Shown here: positions 1 to 7,699 of the stretch, in pieces
Layout of the letters: each line of letters begins with the position of its first letter
How positions within the stretch are numbered: position 1 is the stretch's first letter
Assembly: GCA_013362785.1 (NCBI GenBank)
Contig: JABFVM010000254.1
Span: 1 to 34,184, forward strand
Reading direction: 5' to 3'
DNA from: Streptomyces sp.
Lineage (GTDB): Bacteria; Actinomycetota; Actinomycetes; Streptomycetales; Streptomycetaceae
Length of the DNA: 34,184 nt
The notes under the pieces: generated by a model
The model's input: the letters and a program-made list of their open reading frames with translations, nothing else
Told to the model about the DNA's origin: nothing
The model's database searches: none
Position numbers and translations under genes: made by a program

Positions 1-1
1 G

Positions 2-1621
2 TCGACCGCCGACGCGAAGAAGTCCGCGACCGCGCTGCGCGCCCTCGGCGGCGGCAACTCGGTGCGCTTCCTGCTCTCCTGGGCCTACGCGGAACCCGTG
101 CGCGGCCAGGTGGACACCGCCTACCTCGCCAAGGCCACCGACCAGATGCGCGCCTTCCTGGACGCCGGGATCCGCGTGTACCCCGACTTCCACCAGGACC
201 TCTACTCCCGCTGGCTGTTCGACACCGACAGCTGGTACACCGGCGACGGCGCCCCCAAGTGGGCCGTCGACCTCGGCGACTATCCCGACGAATACTGCGG
301 GATCTGCCCGTTCTGGGGCCAGAACATCACGTCGAACGAAGCGGTCAAGCAGTCGACGTACGACTTCTGGCACAACGAGTACGGCCTTCAGGACGCCTTC
401 CTCGACACCGCACAGAAGACGATGACGTACCTCAGGCAGAACCTCACCGCCGACCGGTTCGCGGGCATCGTAGGGTTCGACCCGTGGAACGAGCCGCACG
501 CCGGCAGCTACGACTCCGGGCAGACCAGCCGGAACTGGGAGAAGGACGTGCTGTGGCCCTTCTACGTCAAGTTCCGCGCCCGCATGGACGCGGCGGGCTG
601 GCAGGCCAAGCCCGCCTTCGTCGAGCCCAACCTCTTCTGGAACGCCAACATAGACTTCCAGAAGGAGGAGGGCGGACTGCTGGACGCCGGCACACTCGGC
701 CCGCGCTTCGTCTTCAACACCCACTTCTATGACCAGAAGGCCATCTCCGGAGTCTTCATGTGGGGCAAGGCGCAGGACGGGCAGTACACCGGCGACTTCG
801 GGACCGTCCGCGACCGCGCCTCCGCCACCGGGACGGCCGCGATCATCAGCGAGTTCGGACACCCGCTCACCGGATCCGTCTCCGACAAGGCGCCGACCGT
901 CTACAAGGCGATGTACCAGGCTCTCGACTCCCGGGTGAAGGGCGCGAGTTGGTGGTCGAACCCGGCGGGCTCCGGTCCCGTCCTCTCCGGCTCCCAGTGG
1001 CAGTGGGACATCTACAACGGCCGTCACCACGAGCTGATGAACGACAACCCCGACAAGGTGCAGACCGACGGCGACGCCTGGAACGGCGAGGACCTCTCCG
1101 CCGTACGCCTCGACGCCTCGGGCACGCCCGTACTCCGGCAGGACGCCCGGCTGCTCGACCGGATCTACCCGAGCGCCACCTCCGGTTCCACGCTCGCCTT
1201 CACCTACGAGGACCGCTCCCGGGACGGCTCGACGACCCTGACCTGGAACCCGGTGCCCGGCTCACTGCCGAACGTGGCGCAGTTGGTCGGATCCGGGCAG
1301 TACGGGCTGCTGCTGTGGCGCTCCGACAGTGGCACGGCACCGACCGAACTGCACCTTCCGGCGTCCTTCCCGGCCGGTTCCACGACCGTGGTCTCCGACC
1401 TCGGCACGACCTACGCCCCGCCGTCGTACACCTCGGCCACCCCGGTCGGCGTGGCCGCGGAACCGGGCGGCACGGGCAGCCGCCGGCTGCTGCTCACCGA
1501 CTCCGACTCCGGGGCCCCGCACTACGCGCTGGTGACGAACGGAGCGACCGCGCCGTCGACCGCTCTGCTCAACGCGGCCAAGTCCGAACTCTCCGCGTGG
1601 GCCGCGCGAAGCGCCGGATAA
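2..1621 (+). CDS. GH5 endoglycoceramidase-like glycoside hydrolase, 5' end missing
   Basis: The frame is open from the first bases of the window, so the N-terminus (and any signal peptide) lies outside; the GTG at 62 is internal. The 539 visible residues show a GH5 TIM barrel: 'GFDPWNEPH' carries the acid/base Glu of the NEP motif and 'AIISEFGHP' carries the likely nucleophile Glu. The last ~170 residues form a beta-rich module like the C-terminal domain of endoglycoceramidases. Family knowledge: these enzymes cut the bond between oligosaccharide and ceramide in glycosphingolipids, or related beta-glycosides, usually outside the cell. The exact substrate cannot be read from sequence. It ends 65 bp before a MerR gene that has its own promoter, so it is probably a separate transcript. 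Confidence 0.85.
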   Translation, partial: STADAKKSATALRALGGGNSVRFLLSWAYAEPVRGQVDTAYLAKATDQMRAFLDAGIRVYPDFHQDLYSRWLFDTDSWYTGDGAPKWAVDLGDYPDEYCGICPFWGQNITSNEAVKQSTYDFWHNEYGLQDAFLDTAQKTMTYLRQNLTADRFAGIVGFDPWNEPHAGSYDSGQTSRNWEKDVLWPFYVKFRARMDAAGWQAKPAFVEPNLFWNANIDFQKEEGGLLDAGTLGPRFVFNTHFYDQKAISGVFMWGKAQDGQYTGDFGTVRDRASATGTAAIISEFGHPLTGSVSDKAPTVYKAMYQALDSRVKGASWWSNPAGSGPVLSGSQWQWDIYNGRHHELMNDNPDKVQTDGDAWNGEDLSAVRLDASGTPVLRQDARLLDRIYPSATSGSTLAFTYEDRSRDGSTTLTWNPVPGSLPNVAQLVGSGQYGLLLWRSDSGTAPTELHLPASFPAGSTTVVSDLGTTYAPPSYTSATPVGVAAEPGGTGSRRLLLTDSDSGAPHYALVTNGATAPSTALLNAAKSELSAWAARSAG

Positions 1622-1631
1622 CAACCGCCGA

Positions 1632-1662
1632 TTGACCCTCCCCTTACGTCAGGCTGCACGCT
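1632..1662 (+). promoter_or_regulatory. MerR-type promoter/operator with long spacer
   Basis: TTGACC (1632-1637) and CACGCT (1657-1662) are separated by 19 bp, the overlong spacer typical of MerR-activated promoters. The spacer holds an imperfect dyad, CCT...AGG around CCCTTACG. This suggests autoregulation of the TipA-like regulator and its glycosyltransferase. It is a pattern match only. Confidence 0.5.
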
Positions 1663-1686
1663 GTATCCCGACGAAAGGGCAGGTGA

Positions 1687-2475
1687 ATGAGCTACTCCGT
1701 GGGGCAGGTCTCGGCCGTCGCCGGGGTGACCGTGCGCACGCTGCACCACTACGACCGGGCGGGACTGCTCTCGCCCAGTGGCCGCAGCGGCGCCGGTTAC
1801 CGGCTGTACGACGACACCGACCTGGCCAGGCTCCAGCAGATCCTCTTCTACCGCGAACTCGGCTTCTCCCTCGATCAGATCGCCGAGATCCTCAAGGACC
1901 CGCAGGCCAACGCTCTGAACCAACTCCGCGCCCGGCTAAGGCAGTTGAGCGAGGAGATCGGCCGGCTCCAGCGGCTGGAGAGGGTGGCCGAGCAGGCCAT
2001 CGAGGTCCAGCAGACCGGCGTGGAACTGACCCCCGAGGAACGCTTCGACGTCTTCGGTGAGATCGCCTTCGACCTCTCCTACGCCACCGAGGCACAGCTC
2101 AAGTGGCAGGACTCGCCCGGCCGGAAGGAGTCCATGGCCCGCGCCGCCGCCCACACCAAGGAGGACTGGCGCCAGCTCATGGGCGAGGCCGCCGCCTGGC
2201 GCGGCGAACTGCTCGCCGCCTTCGACGAGGGCGAGCCCGCCGGCGGCGAGCGGGCGACGGACCTCGCCGAGGAGCACCGGCTGCACATCGCCCGCTGGTT
2301 CACCACCTGCCCGCCCGACATGCACCGCCGTATCGCGGACGACTTCGCCGCCGACCCACGTGCCTTCGCGCTCGTCGTACCGCCGTCCCAGCAACGGCCC
2401 GGCCTCGCCGTCTATCTGTGCAAGGCCGTCCACGCGAACGCCGCCCGCCGGGCGCACCATGAGGAGGACAGATGA
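1687..2475 (+). CDS. MerR family transcriptional regulator, TipA-like with TipAS domain
   Basis: 262 residues. Residues 1-70 are a MerR winged helix ('YSVGQVSAVAGVTVRTLHHYD', then 'GYRLYDDTDLARLQ'), followed by a coiled-coil dimerisation helix (~75-115). The C-terminal ~140 residues match the TipAS drug-recognition fold. Its length is close to TipAL of S. lividans, which binds thiopeptides covalently through a Cys and activates its own promoter. A purine-rich RBS (GGGCAGG) precedes the ATG. The stop overlaps the next start (ATGA), so the glycosyltransferase is translationally coupled and probably induced by the same ligand. The ligand is unknown. Confidence 0.9.
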   Translation: MSYSVGQVSAVAGVTVRTLHHYDRAGLLSPSGRSGAGYRLYDDTDLARLQQILFYRELGFSLDQIAEILKDPQANALNQLRARLRQLSEEIGRLQRLERVAEQAIEVQQTGVELTPEERFDVFGEIAFDLSYATEAQLKWQDSPGRKESMARAAAHTKEDWRQLMGEAAAWRGELLAAFDEGEPAGGERATDLAEEHRLHIARWFTTCPPDMHRRIADDFAADPRAFALVVPPSQQRPGLAVYLCKAVHANAARRAHHEEDR

Positions 2476-3701
2476 GGATCCTGATCGCCGCCGCCGGATC
2501 GCGTGGCGACGTCGCGCCGTACACGGGACTGGGGGCAGGGCTGCGCGAGGCCGGCCACGATGTCGCCCTCGCCACGACGGAGGCGTTCGCGCCGCTGGTG
2601 CGGGAGGCGGGCCTGGACTTCCGGAGTCTGCCCACGCGGCCGCGGACCCAAGGCGGAGTCGAAGGCAAGCGTGAACTGATGCGTGCCGCGGCCGCGTTCG
2701 TCACCGAGCTGGGCCGGGGGTTCGCCGACGCGGTGGACGACCGCACGGACCTGTTTCTGCTGTCGGCGACCACCGCACCGCTCGGCTGGCATGTCGCTGA
2801 GGCCATGGGCATCCCGACGGTCGGTGTCCACCTCCAGCCCAACGCCCCGACCGGCGCGTTCCCGCCCAACGTCATGGGCGCCCGCTCCCTCGGCCGCCTC
2901 GGCAACCGCGTCGCCGGACGCCTCGCCCTGCGCATGGCCGACCGTGTCTACACCGAGGCCGTCACCGAGCTGCGCAGCCGTCTCGACCTGCCACCGCTCG
3001 CTCCCGCGGAGATGCGCCGACGCCAGGAGCGGGCGAACCGGCCCGTCCTGCACGGCTTCAGTACGGCGCTGGTGCCGCGCCCGGCCGACTGGCGCGCGGG
3101 ACTCGATGTCGTCGGGACCTGGTGGCCGTATGTCGCACCGGACCGTCGACTTCCCGCCGACGTGGAGGACTTCCTCGCGGCCGGATCGCGCCCGGTGTTC
3201 ATCGGCTTCGGCAGCATGGGTTCCGGTCACGGTGAGCGGCTGAGCGAGCTCGCCGTCCGGGCGCTGCGCCGGGCCGGGCTGCGCGGCATCCTCCAGTCGG
3301 GCAGTGCCGGACTCGCGGTCGCCGGCGACGACGTCCTGACCATCGGGGACGTACCGCACACGCTGCTGTTCCCGAGGGTGGCCGCGGTGGTGCATCACGC
3401 CGGGGCCAGCACCGCGGCGGCGGCCCTGCGTGCCGGAGCGCCCGCCATACCGGTGCCGGTGACCGCGGACCAGCCGTTCTGGGCTGCACGGCTGGCGGCG
3501 ATCGGCGCGGCCACCGCTCCGATCCCCTTCGCCTCCCTCACCGAGGAGCGGCTCGCCGACGCGCTCGGCCGGGCCGTACGGCAGCAGACGTACGCCCGGG
3601 CCGCCTCGGTCGCCGCGCAGCACATGGCGACCGAGGACGGCGTGGGGGCGGTGCTCAAGGCGCTGGACTGGTCCAGTCGGCCGGCACCTGGGCCAGCCTG
3701 A
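2472..3701 (+). CDS. GT1 (UGT/MGT-like) glycosyltransferase
   Basis: 409 residues with a two-domain GT-B architecture. The N-terminal domain opens with 'MRILIAAAGSRGDVAPYTGL', the pattern of bacterial UGT and sterol-glucosyltransferase-like enzymes. The nucleotide-sugar site is near residues 308-330 ('HHAGAST', then 'AGAPAIPVP'), as in PSPG-box proteins. Enzymes of this type transfer sugar from an NDP-sugar to small lipophilic acceptors, including macrolides, where they give self-resistance. Being coupled by ATGA to a drug-sensing MerR regulator, detoxification by glycosylation is a reasonable inference. Its last 47 bp overlap the convergent gene's 3' end. A paralogue lies at 6304-7527. Confidence 0.9.
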   Translation: MRILIAAAGSRGDVAPYTGLGAGLREAGHDVALATTEAFAPLVREAGLDFRSLPTRPRTQGGVEGKRELMRAAAAFVTELGRGFADAVDDRTDLFLLSATTAPLGWHVAEAMGIPTVGVHLQPNAPTGAFPPNVMGARSLGRLGNRVAGRLALRMADRVYTEAVTELRSRLDLPPLAPAEMRRRQERANRPVLHGFSTALVPRPADWRAGLDVVGTWWPYVAPDRRLPADVEDFLAAGSRPVFIGFGSMGSGHGERLSELAVRALRRAGLRGILQSGSAGLAVAGDDVLTIGDVPHTLLFPRVAAVVHHAGASTAAAALRAGAPAIPVPVTADQPFWAARLAAIGAATAPIPFASLTEERLADALGRAVRQQTYARAASVAAQHMATEDGVGAVLKALDWSSRPAPGPA

Positions 3702-4902
3702 CCCGCTGCGGATGGTCGCCGACCGGGACGGACACCTTCTTCTGGCCGGTGGCGAAGTCGATGGCCGTGACCTGGTCGGTGCCGCTCTCGGAGACGATGC
3801 AGGACTTGCCGTCACCGCTGACCGTGGCCCAGTAGGGCTTGGAGGCGGTGACCAGCGGGCCCTCCTGGAGAGTGCTGCGGTTCACGACCGTGGCGTAGTC
3901 GTCCATCGTGCCCGCGACACACAGCTTGCTGCCGTCGGGGCTCATCGAAATGCCGTGGTGGCGCGAGTCGTTGACGAAGGTGGTGCGGTCGTCGCTGGTC
4001 GCCGGGTTCTTCGGCAGGGTCTTGGTACGGGTGATCTTGTCGGTGGCCAGGTCGTACTCGAAGAAGCCGTTGAAGAACGACACCTGGAAGTACAGCTTCG
4101 ACTCGTCCGGCGAGAACACGGCCGGCCGGACCGCGTCGGAGTAGTCCGTCAGGCCGATCGCGTCCAGCCGCGGACGCATGTCGATCACCTTGACCTGCTG
4201 GAACGTCGTCGCGTCGACGACGGTGATGCGCCGGTCGCCCTTCGTCCAGTCCAGCCACGGGGCGTCGGTCTGCGTGTTCACGTCGCCGATCGCCATGTTG
4301 TAGATGTACTTGCCGTCCTTGGTGAAGATGTTCTCGTGCGGCTTGTCGCCGGTCGCGAACTTGCCCAGCTGCTTGCCGGTCTCGATGTCCAGCACATGCA
4401 CGGTGTTGGAGGTCGAGGCCGACACCGCGACCCGTCTGCCGTCGGGGGAGACGGCCATGTGGTCGGCGCGGTAACCGGACACGGGGAAGCGCCAGTTGAC
4501 GTCTCCGGTGGCCAGGTCGATGGACACGACGTCGGCGAAGCTCGGCCGGGAGACCACCATCGAGGTGCCGTCGGGCGTGGAGTACATGTCGTCCACGAAC
4601 TGGTCGTGGCCCTCGCCGACGCTGTTGCGGATCGCCATGAAGTAGATCCACTTGATCGGATCGGCGTTGATCTCCGCCATCCGCTCGTCCTTGTCGGGGA
4701 CGACGTCGATACGGCCGATCTTCGCGAAGTCGCCGGAGGACTTGATGACGTCGGCGGTGCCGTCCCAGTTGTTGCCGACGAACAGCACCTCACGCAGGGC
4801 GGCGGAGGAGCCGGCGGCGGTGGCGGTGGTCGCGGGCGCGGCGACGGTCAGGGCGAGCGCGGCGGCTACGGAGCACAGGTGCCTGGGTCTGATGGCAGGC
4901 AT
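3655..4902 (-). CDS. Secreted YncE/YVTN-type beta-propeller protein
   Basis: 415 residues from the ATG at 4902, chosen because GGGAG lies 5-6 nt upstream and the product then begins with a good signal peptide ('MPAIRPRHL', an Ala/Leu-rich core, cleavage near 'ATAAG'). The mature part has repeated propeller blades such as 'VVSIDLATGDVNWRFP', 'HVLDIETGKQLGKFATGDKPH' and 'TAIDFATGQKKVSVPVGDHP'. YncE-like propellers are extracytoplasmic; enzymatic function is generally unproven and I see no catalytic motif. The gene is divergent from a TetR regulator with a palindrome between them, suggesting control by that regulator. Its 3' end overlaps the convergent glycosyltransferase. Confidence 0.8.
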   Translation of the reverse strand: MPAIRPRHLCSVAAALALTVAAPATTATAAGSSAALREVLFVGNNWDGTADVIKSSGDFAKIGRIDVVPDKDERMAEINADPIKWIYFMAIRNSVGEGHDQFVDDMYSTPDGTSMVVSRPSFADVVSIDLATGDVNWRFPVSGYRADHMAVSPDGRRVAVSASTSNTVHVLDIETGKQLGKFATGDKPHENIFTKDGKYIYNMAIGDVNTQTDAPWLDWTKGDRRITVVDATTFQQVKVIDMRPRLDAIGLTDYSDAVRPAVFSPDESKLYFQVSFFNGFFEYDLATDKITRTKTLPKNPATSDDRTTFVNDSRHHGISMSPDGSKLCVAGTMDDYATVVNRSTLQEGPLVTASKPYWATVSGDGKSCIVSESGTDQVTAIDFATGQKKVSVPVGDHPQRVRLAQVPADWTSPAP

Positions 4903-5015
4903 GACTGCTCCCTTCTCTGGGTGGGCGTCATGAGTGGGGCATGCCAAAGGGAGAACGGAGAAGCGAAACGGCGAAGCAGGGCGGTGAATCTGAACACCAG
5001 TGCTTTCAGAATCAA

Positions 5016-5031
5016 CTTACTGAAAAGTAAG
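5016..5031. promoter_or_regulatory. Palindromic operator candidate for the adjacent TetR regulator
   Basis: CTTACT-GAAA-AGTAAG, a perfect 6-bp inverted repeat in an AT-rich patch between the divergent beta-propeller and TetR genes. A second overlapping pair, TTTCAG/CTGAAA, lies around it at 5003-5025. The size and position fit a TetR-family site. Confidence 0.55.
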
Positions 5032-5108
5032 GAAGGGGTGCCCTTCTCCACAAGACCGCGGACACGACAAAATTGGCCGTCGGGTAGGCGAGGTGGTGGG
5101 AGGACAGT

Positions 5109-5774
5109 GTGGCGGGCAGGATCAAGGCGCCCACCGGCCGCTACGGCGGCAAGTCGGCCGAGGAACGACAGGCCGAGCGGCGGCGCCGCTTCCTGGACGC
5201 GGCGCTCCAGATGTTCGGCGACGCCCCCGGCTACCGCAGTACGACGGTCGCGGCGCTGAGCGAGGCCGCGGGCCTGTCGACCCGTCAGTTCTACGAGGAG
5301 TTCCGCACCCTTGAGGACGTGTTGGCCGCCCTGCACCTCCAGGTCAACGGGTGGGCGCAGGAGGCCGTCCTGGCGGTGGCCGTCGACGCGACCGACCTGC
5401 CCCTCGCCGAGCGGGCCACCGCGATCTTCCGCGCGTACGCCGCGAACGTCACGTCCGACCCGCGCCGCATCCGCATCACCTTCGTGGAGATCGTCGGCGT
5501 CAGTGCCCGCATGGAGGAGCAGCGCCTCGCCCGCCGCGCCCAGTGGATCGACCTCGTCTGCGCCGAGGTGGCGGCCGCCGTCGCCCGCGGGGAGGCGGCG
5601 CCCCGCGACTACCGCCTCGCCGTGACCGCGTTCATCGGCAGCGTCAACGGGCTGCTGCACGACTGGAGCGCGGGGTGGGTGGACGCGACCTTGGACGAGG
5701 TCGTCGACGAACTCGTCCGCCTGCTTCTCGGCATCATCCTTCAGCCGTCGGATCCACGGATCGCCGGGGCGTGA
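5109..5774 (+). CDS. TetR family transcriptional regulator
   Basis: 221 residues from a GTG with the RBS GGGAGGA just upstream. The helix-turn-helix spans about residues 30-75 ('STTVAALSEAAGLSTRQFYEEF'). The C-terminal ligand domain is diverse, as usual, and its effector cannot be inferred. It is transcribed away from the secreted propeller gene, with a perfect palindrome in the shared 206-bp region, so it most likely represses itself and that gene. A convergent PepSY gene follows after 85 bp in which no strong hairpin was found. Confidence 0.9.
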   Translation: MAGRIKAPTGRYGGKSAEERQAERRRRFLDAALQMFGDAPGYRSTTVAALSEAAGLSTRQFYEEFRTLEDVLAALHLQVNGWAQEAVLAVAVDATDLPLAERATAIFRAYAANVTSDPRRIRITFVEIVGVSARMEEQRLARRAQWIDLVCAEVAAAVARGEAAPRDYRLAVTAFIGSVNGLLHDWSAGWVDATLDEVVDELVRLLLGIILQPSDPRIAGA

Positions 5775-5859
5775 CGGTACTGCTGGGGCCGACGGGGGCC
5801 AGGAAGCCAGGGGGCTGGAAGGTCAAGGCTCGGGGAGGTTCCGGAAGGTCCAGGAAGGG

Positions 5860-6189
5860 TCAGTCCTCGCCGCTCCCCTCGTCGCCACCGCTGTCGGGCG
5901 CGCTGCTGACGACCTTGAAGGCCTTGTCGAGATGGACGTCGGTCCGCTTGCCGTTGTCGAGCGTGACCTCGACCTCGTAGTACGCGTCCTCGTCGCCGAC
6001 CTCGGTACCCGTGACCTTGCCGCCACCGGTGTGGTCCAGCGCGGCGGCGCTCGCCTTTTGGAGTGCGCTGCCCGTGATGGGCGGCTCGGAGTCGTCCCCG
6101 CCGGCCGTGGCCACGGCGAGTCCGGTGCCACCGCCGATGAGCGCGGCCGAGATCACGCCCGCGACGATCCACTTGCCCTTGCGCTTCAT
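5860..6189 (-). CDS. PepSY domain-containing membrane-anchored protein
   Basis: 109 residues from the ATG at 6189 ('MKRKGKW'), preferred over the upstream ATG at 6258 because GGAG lies 6 nt ahead and the product then starts with a positively charged membrane segment (~7-27, 'WIVAGVISAALIGGGTGLAV'). One PepSY domain follows ('ALDHTGGGKVTGTEVGDEDAYYEVEVTLDNGKRTDVHLD', written in family form around residues 48-86), then an acidic tail. PepSY proteins of this size in actinomycetes are extracytoplasmic and often regulated by two-component systems. Three direct repeats lie 81-109 bp upstream. Confidence 0.8.
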   Translation of the reverse strand: MKRKGKWIVAGVISAALIGGGTGLAVATAGGDDSEPPITGSALQKASAAALDHTGGGKVTGTEVGDEDAYYEVEVTLDNGKRTDVHLDKAFKVVSSAPDSGGDEGSGED

Positions 6190-6269
6190 GTCCAGCTCCC
6201 TGTGCCCGCGCGGTGCGGTGCCCGTCCTGTCGTTGGGTCCGACCTGCGGTTCCAGCATGCGCCGCGCCC

Positions 6270-6298
6270 GCTGAACGCATGCTGAACGAAGCTGAACG
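6270..6298 (-). promoter_or_regulatory. Triple direct repeat, OmpR/PhoP-type response-regulator site candidate
   Basis: On the minus strand CGTTCAGC occurs three times at 10- and 11-bp periodicity (plus-strand GCTGAACG at 6270, 6281 and 6291). Tandem half-sites one helical turn apart are the hallmark of OmpR-family regulators such as Streptomyces PhoP (GTTCACC units). It lies upstream of the PepSY gene. Confidence 0.5.
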
Positions 6299-6303
6299 GG
6301 GAT

Positions 6304-7527
6304 TCAGCCGAGCCCGTTCACCGCATCGACGACGGGCGCCGCCCCGTCCTCGGCACGGAGAGCGTCGGCCAGCGCCCGGGCGTGACGGCGGTACGACGGG
6401 TCGCCGGTCGCCTCCCGCAGGGCCGCCGCCAGTGCCTGAGCCGAGAACCTCCGCAGCGGCAGGGCCCGGGGGGCCACGCCGAGCGCTACCAGCCGGCCGC
6501 CCCAGAACCCCTCGTCGAACTGGATCGGCACGGGAACCGCCGGCACTCCGGCGCGCAGCCCCGCCGCTGTCGTCCCCGCGCCGCAGTGGTGGACCACGGC
6601 GGCCATCCGCGGGAACAGGGCGGAGTGCGGTACGTCGCCGATGGTCAGGATGTCGTCGCCGGAGGCCTCCAGGCCGCCCCAGCCCCGCTGGACCACCCCG
6701 CGCAGCCCGGCCCGGCGCAGGGCGTCCACGACCTCGGCACTCACCCGCGCCGGATCGGGCACGGTCGCACTGCCCAGGCCCACGAAGACCGGCGGCGGAC
6801 CCGAGTCCAGGAAGTCCCGCAGTTCGGCCGGGAGTTGGGCCTCACCGTCGTACGGCCACCAGTAACCCGCCACCTCCAGGTCCGGCCGCCAGTCGCTCGG
6901 GCGGGGCACCACCAGGGGGCTGAAACCGTGGAGCACACGGCGCTTGCGCGTGCCGGGCGCTCTGCGGCGGGACAGTCCGAGCCTCGCCCGTACGTCCGGT
7001 ACGGCCGCCGAGAAGACGATCTCGACGGCCAGGGTCACGCCGTGTCCGGCGATGTGGTTGCCGAGGCGCCCCCAGGAACGGCCGCCGAGCATGGGCGGCC
7101 CGAACTCCCGGGTGGGGGTGAGTGGTTGCAGGGGGAGTTCGACGGTCGGCAGGGAGAGGCCCTCGCTGATGGCCTGACCCAGCGGTGCGGTGGAGGCGGA
7201 CAGCAGCAGGACGTCGCTCGCCCGCGCCGCCGCCAGCAAGTCGTCCGTCATCCGCCCGGCCAGTTCCCGCGCCATGGCCACTACGCGCACCAGCTTGCCC
7301 ACGCCGGTCGTGCTCCGGTGCAGACTCTGCCCGCGCGCCGACTCCAGCTCCGCCCGGGGATCCACCGGGAGCGGATGGAAGCGCAGGCCCGAGGCCGTCA
7401 CCAGCGGCTCGAAGCGGCCGTGCGTGACCAGGGTGACCTCGTGTCCGGCCCGGGCAAGGGCGTGTCCGAGGCCGGTGTAGGGGGCCACGTCGCCCCGGGA
7501 GCCCGCCGTCATGATCGCTACGCGCAC
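6304..7527 (-). CDS. GT1 (UGT/MGT-like) glycosyltransferase, paralogue of 2472-3701
   Basis: 407 residues from a GTG. The N-terminus repeats the 'AGSRGDVAPYTGLG' signature of the other copy, and the donor site is 'HHCGAGTTAAGLRAGVPAVPVP'. Blocks such as 'LLLSASTAPLG', 'VLHGFSPLVVPRPSDWR' and 'GDDILTIGDVPH' align directly with the first paralogue. The expected role is transfer of a sugar from an NDP-sugar to a small hydrophobic acceptor. There is no RBS at the start, and a -10-like CATACT ends 6 nt upstream, so the message may be leaderless. No regulator is attached to this copy. The divergent gene is the GH27 enzyme. Confidence 0.9.
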   Translation of the reverse strand: MRVAIMTAGSRGDVAPYTGLGHALARAGHEVTLVTHGRFEPLVTASGLRFHPLPVDPRAELESARGQSLHRSTTGVGKLVRVVAMARELAGRMTDDLLAAARASDVLLLSASTAPLGQAISEGLSLPTVELPLQPLTPTREFGPPMLGGRSWGRLGNHIAGHGVTLAVEIVFSAAVPDVRARLGLSRRRAPGTRKRRVLHGFSPLVVPRPSDWRPDLEVAGYWWPYDGEAQLPAELRDFLDSGPPPVFVGLGSATVPDPARVSAEVVDALRRAGLRGVVQRGWGGLEASGDDILTIGDVPHSALFPRMAAVVHHCGAGTTAAGLRAGVPAVPVPIQFDEGFWGGRLVALGVAPRALPLRRFSAQALAAALREATGDPSYRRHARALADALRAEDGAAPVVDAVNGLG

Positions 7528-7533
7528 CCGGCC

Positions 7534-7539
7534 AGTATG
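7534..7539 (-). promoter_or_regulatory. -10 element for a leaderless transcript
   Basis: CATACT on the minus strand (TAnnnT-like) ends 6 nt before the GTG of the glycosyltransferase, the spacing expected when transcription begins at the start codon. No clear -35 was found. Confidence 0.35.
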
Positions 7540-7605
7540 GCGGCGCGCACCGCATCACGCCCCAACCGATCGTGGCAAGGGGCCACTTCAGGTCTGTCTC
7601 TTCCG

Positions 7606-7634
7606 TTGACTTCACCCACTCGCGGCTCTACTTT
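7606..7634 (+). promoter_or_regulatory. Vegetative-type promoter of the GH27 gene
   Basis: TTGACT (7606-7611), a 17-bp spacer, then TACTTT (7629-7634). This is a good sigma-70-like match about 65 bp before the start codon, just upstream of a pair of direct repeats. Confidence 0.55.
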
Positions 7635-7644
7635 CAGCGCCAAG

Positions 7645-7670
7645 CGTTCGATGTAGCGAATAACGTTCGA
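7645..7670 (+). promoter_or_regulatory. Paired CGTTCGA repeats, repressor-site candidate
   Basis: CGTTCGA occurs at 7645-7651 and 7664-7670, about two helical turns apart, directly downstream of the -10. The second copy runs into TTCGAAATATCGGA. The position over the expected start of transcription suits a sugar-responsive repressor (LacI, ROK or similar), but the regulator is not in the window. Confidence 0.4.
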
Positions 7671-7699
7671 AATATCGGACCTGAAAACTTAGGAGCCTC

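Noticed and set aside
62..1621. GTG at 62 as the true start of the GH5 gene
   Set aside because: The frame continues open to the window edge with plausible enzyme sequence, and no RBS precedes 62.
3712..5259. A 515-residue plus-strand frame antisense to the beta-propeller gene
   Set aside because: Composition is that of a high-GC antisense frame; the opposite strand encodes clear propeller repeats and a signal peptide.
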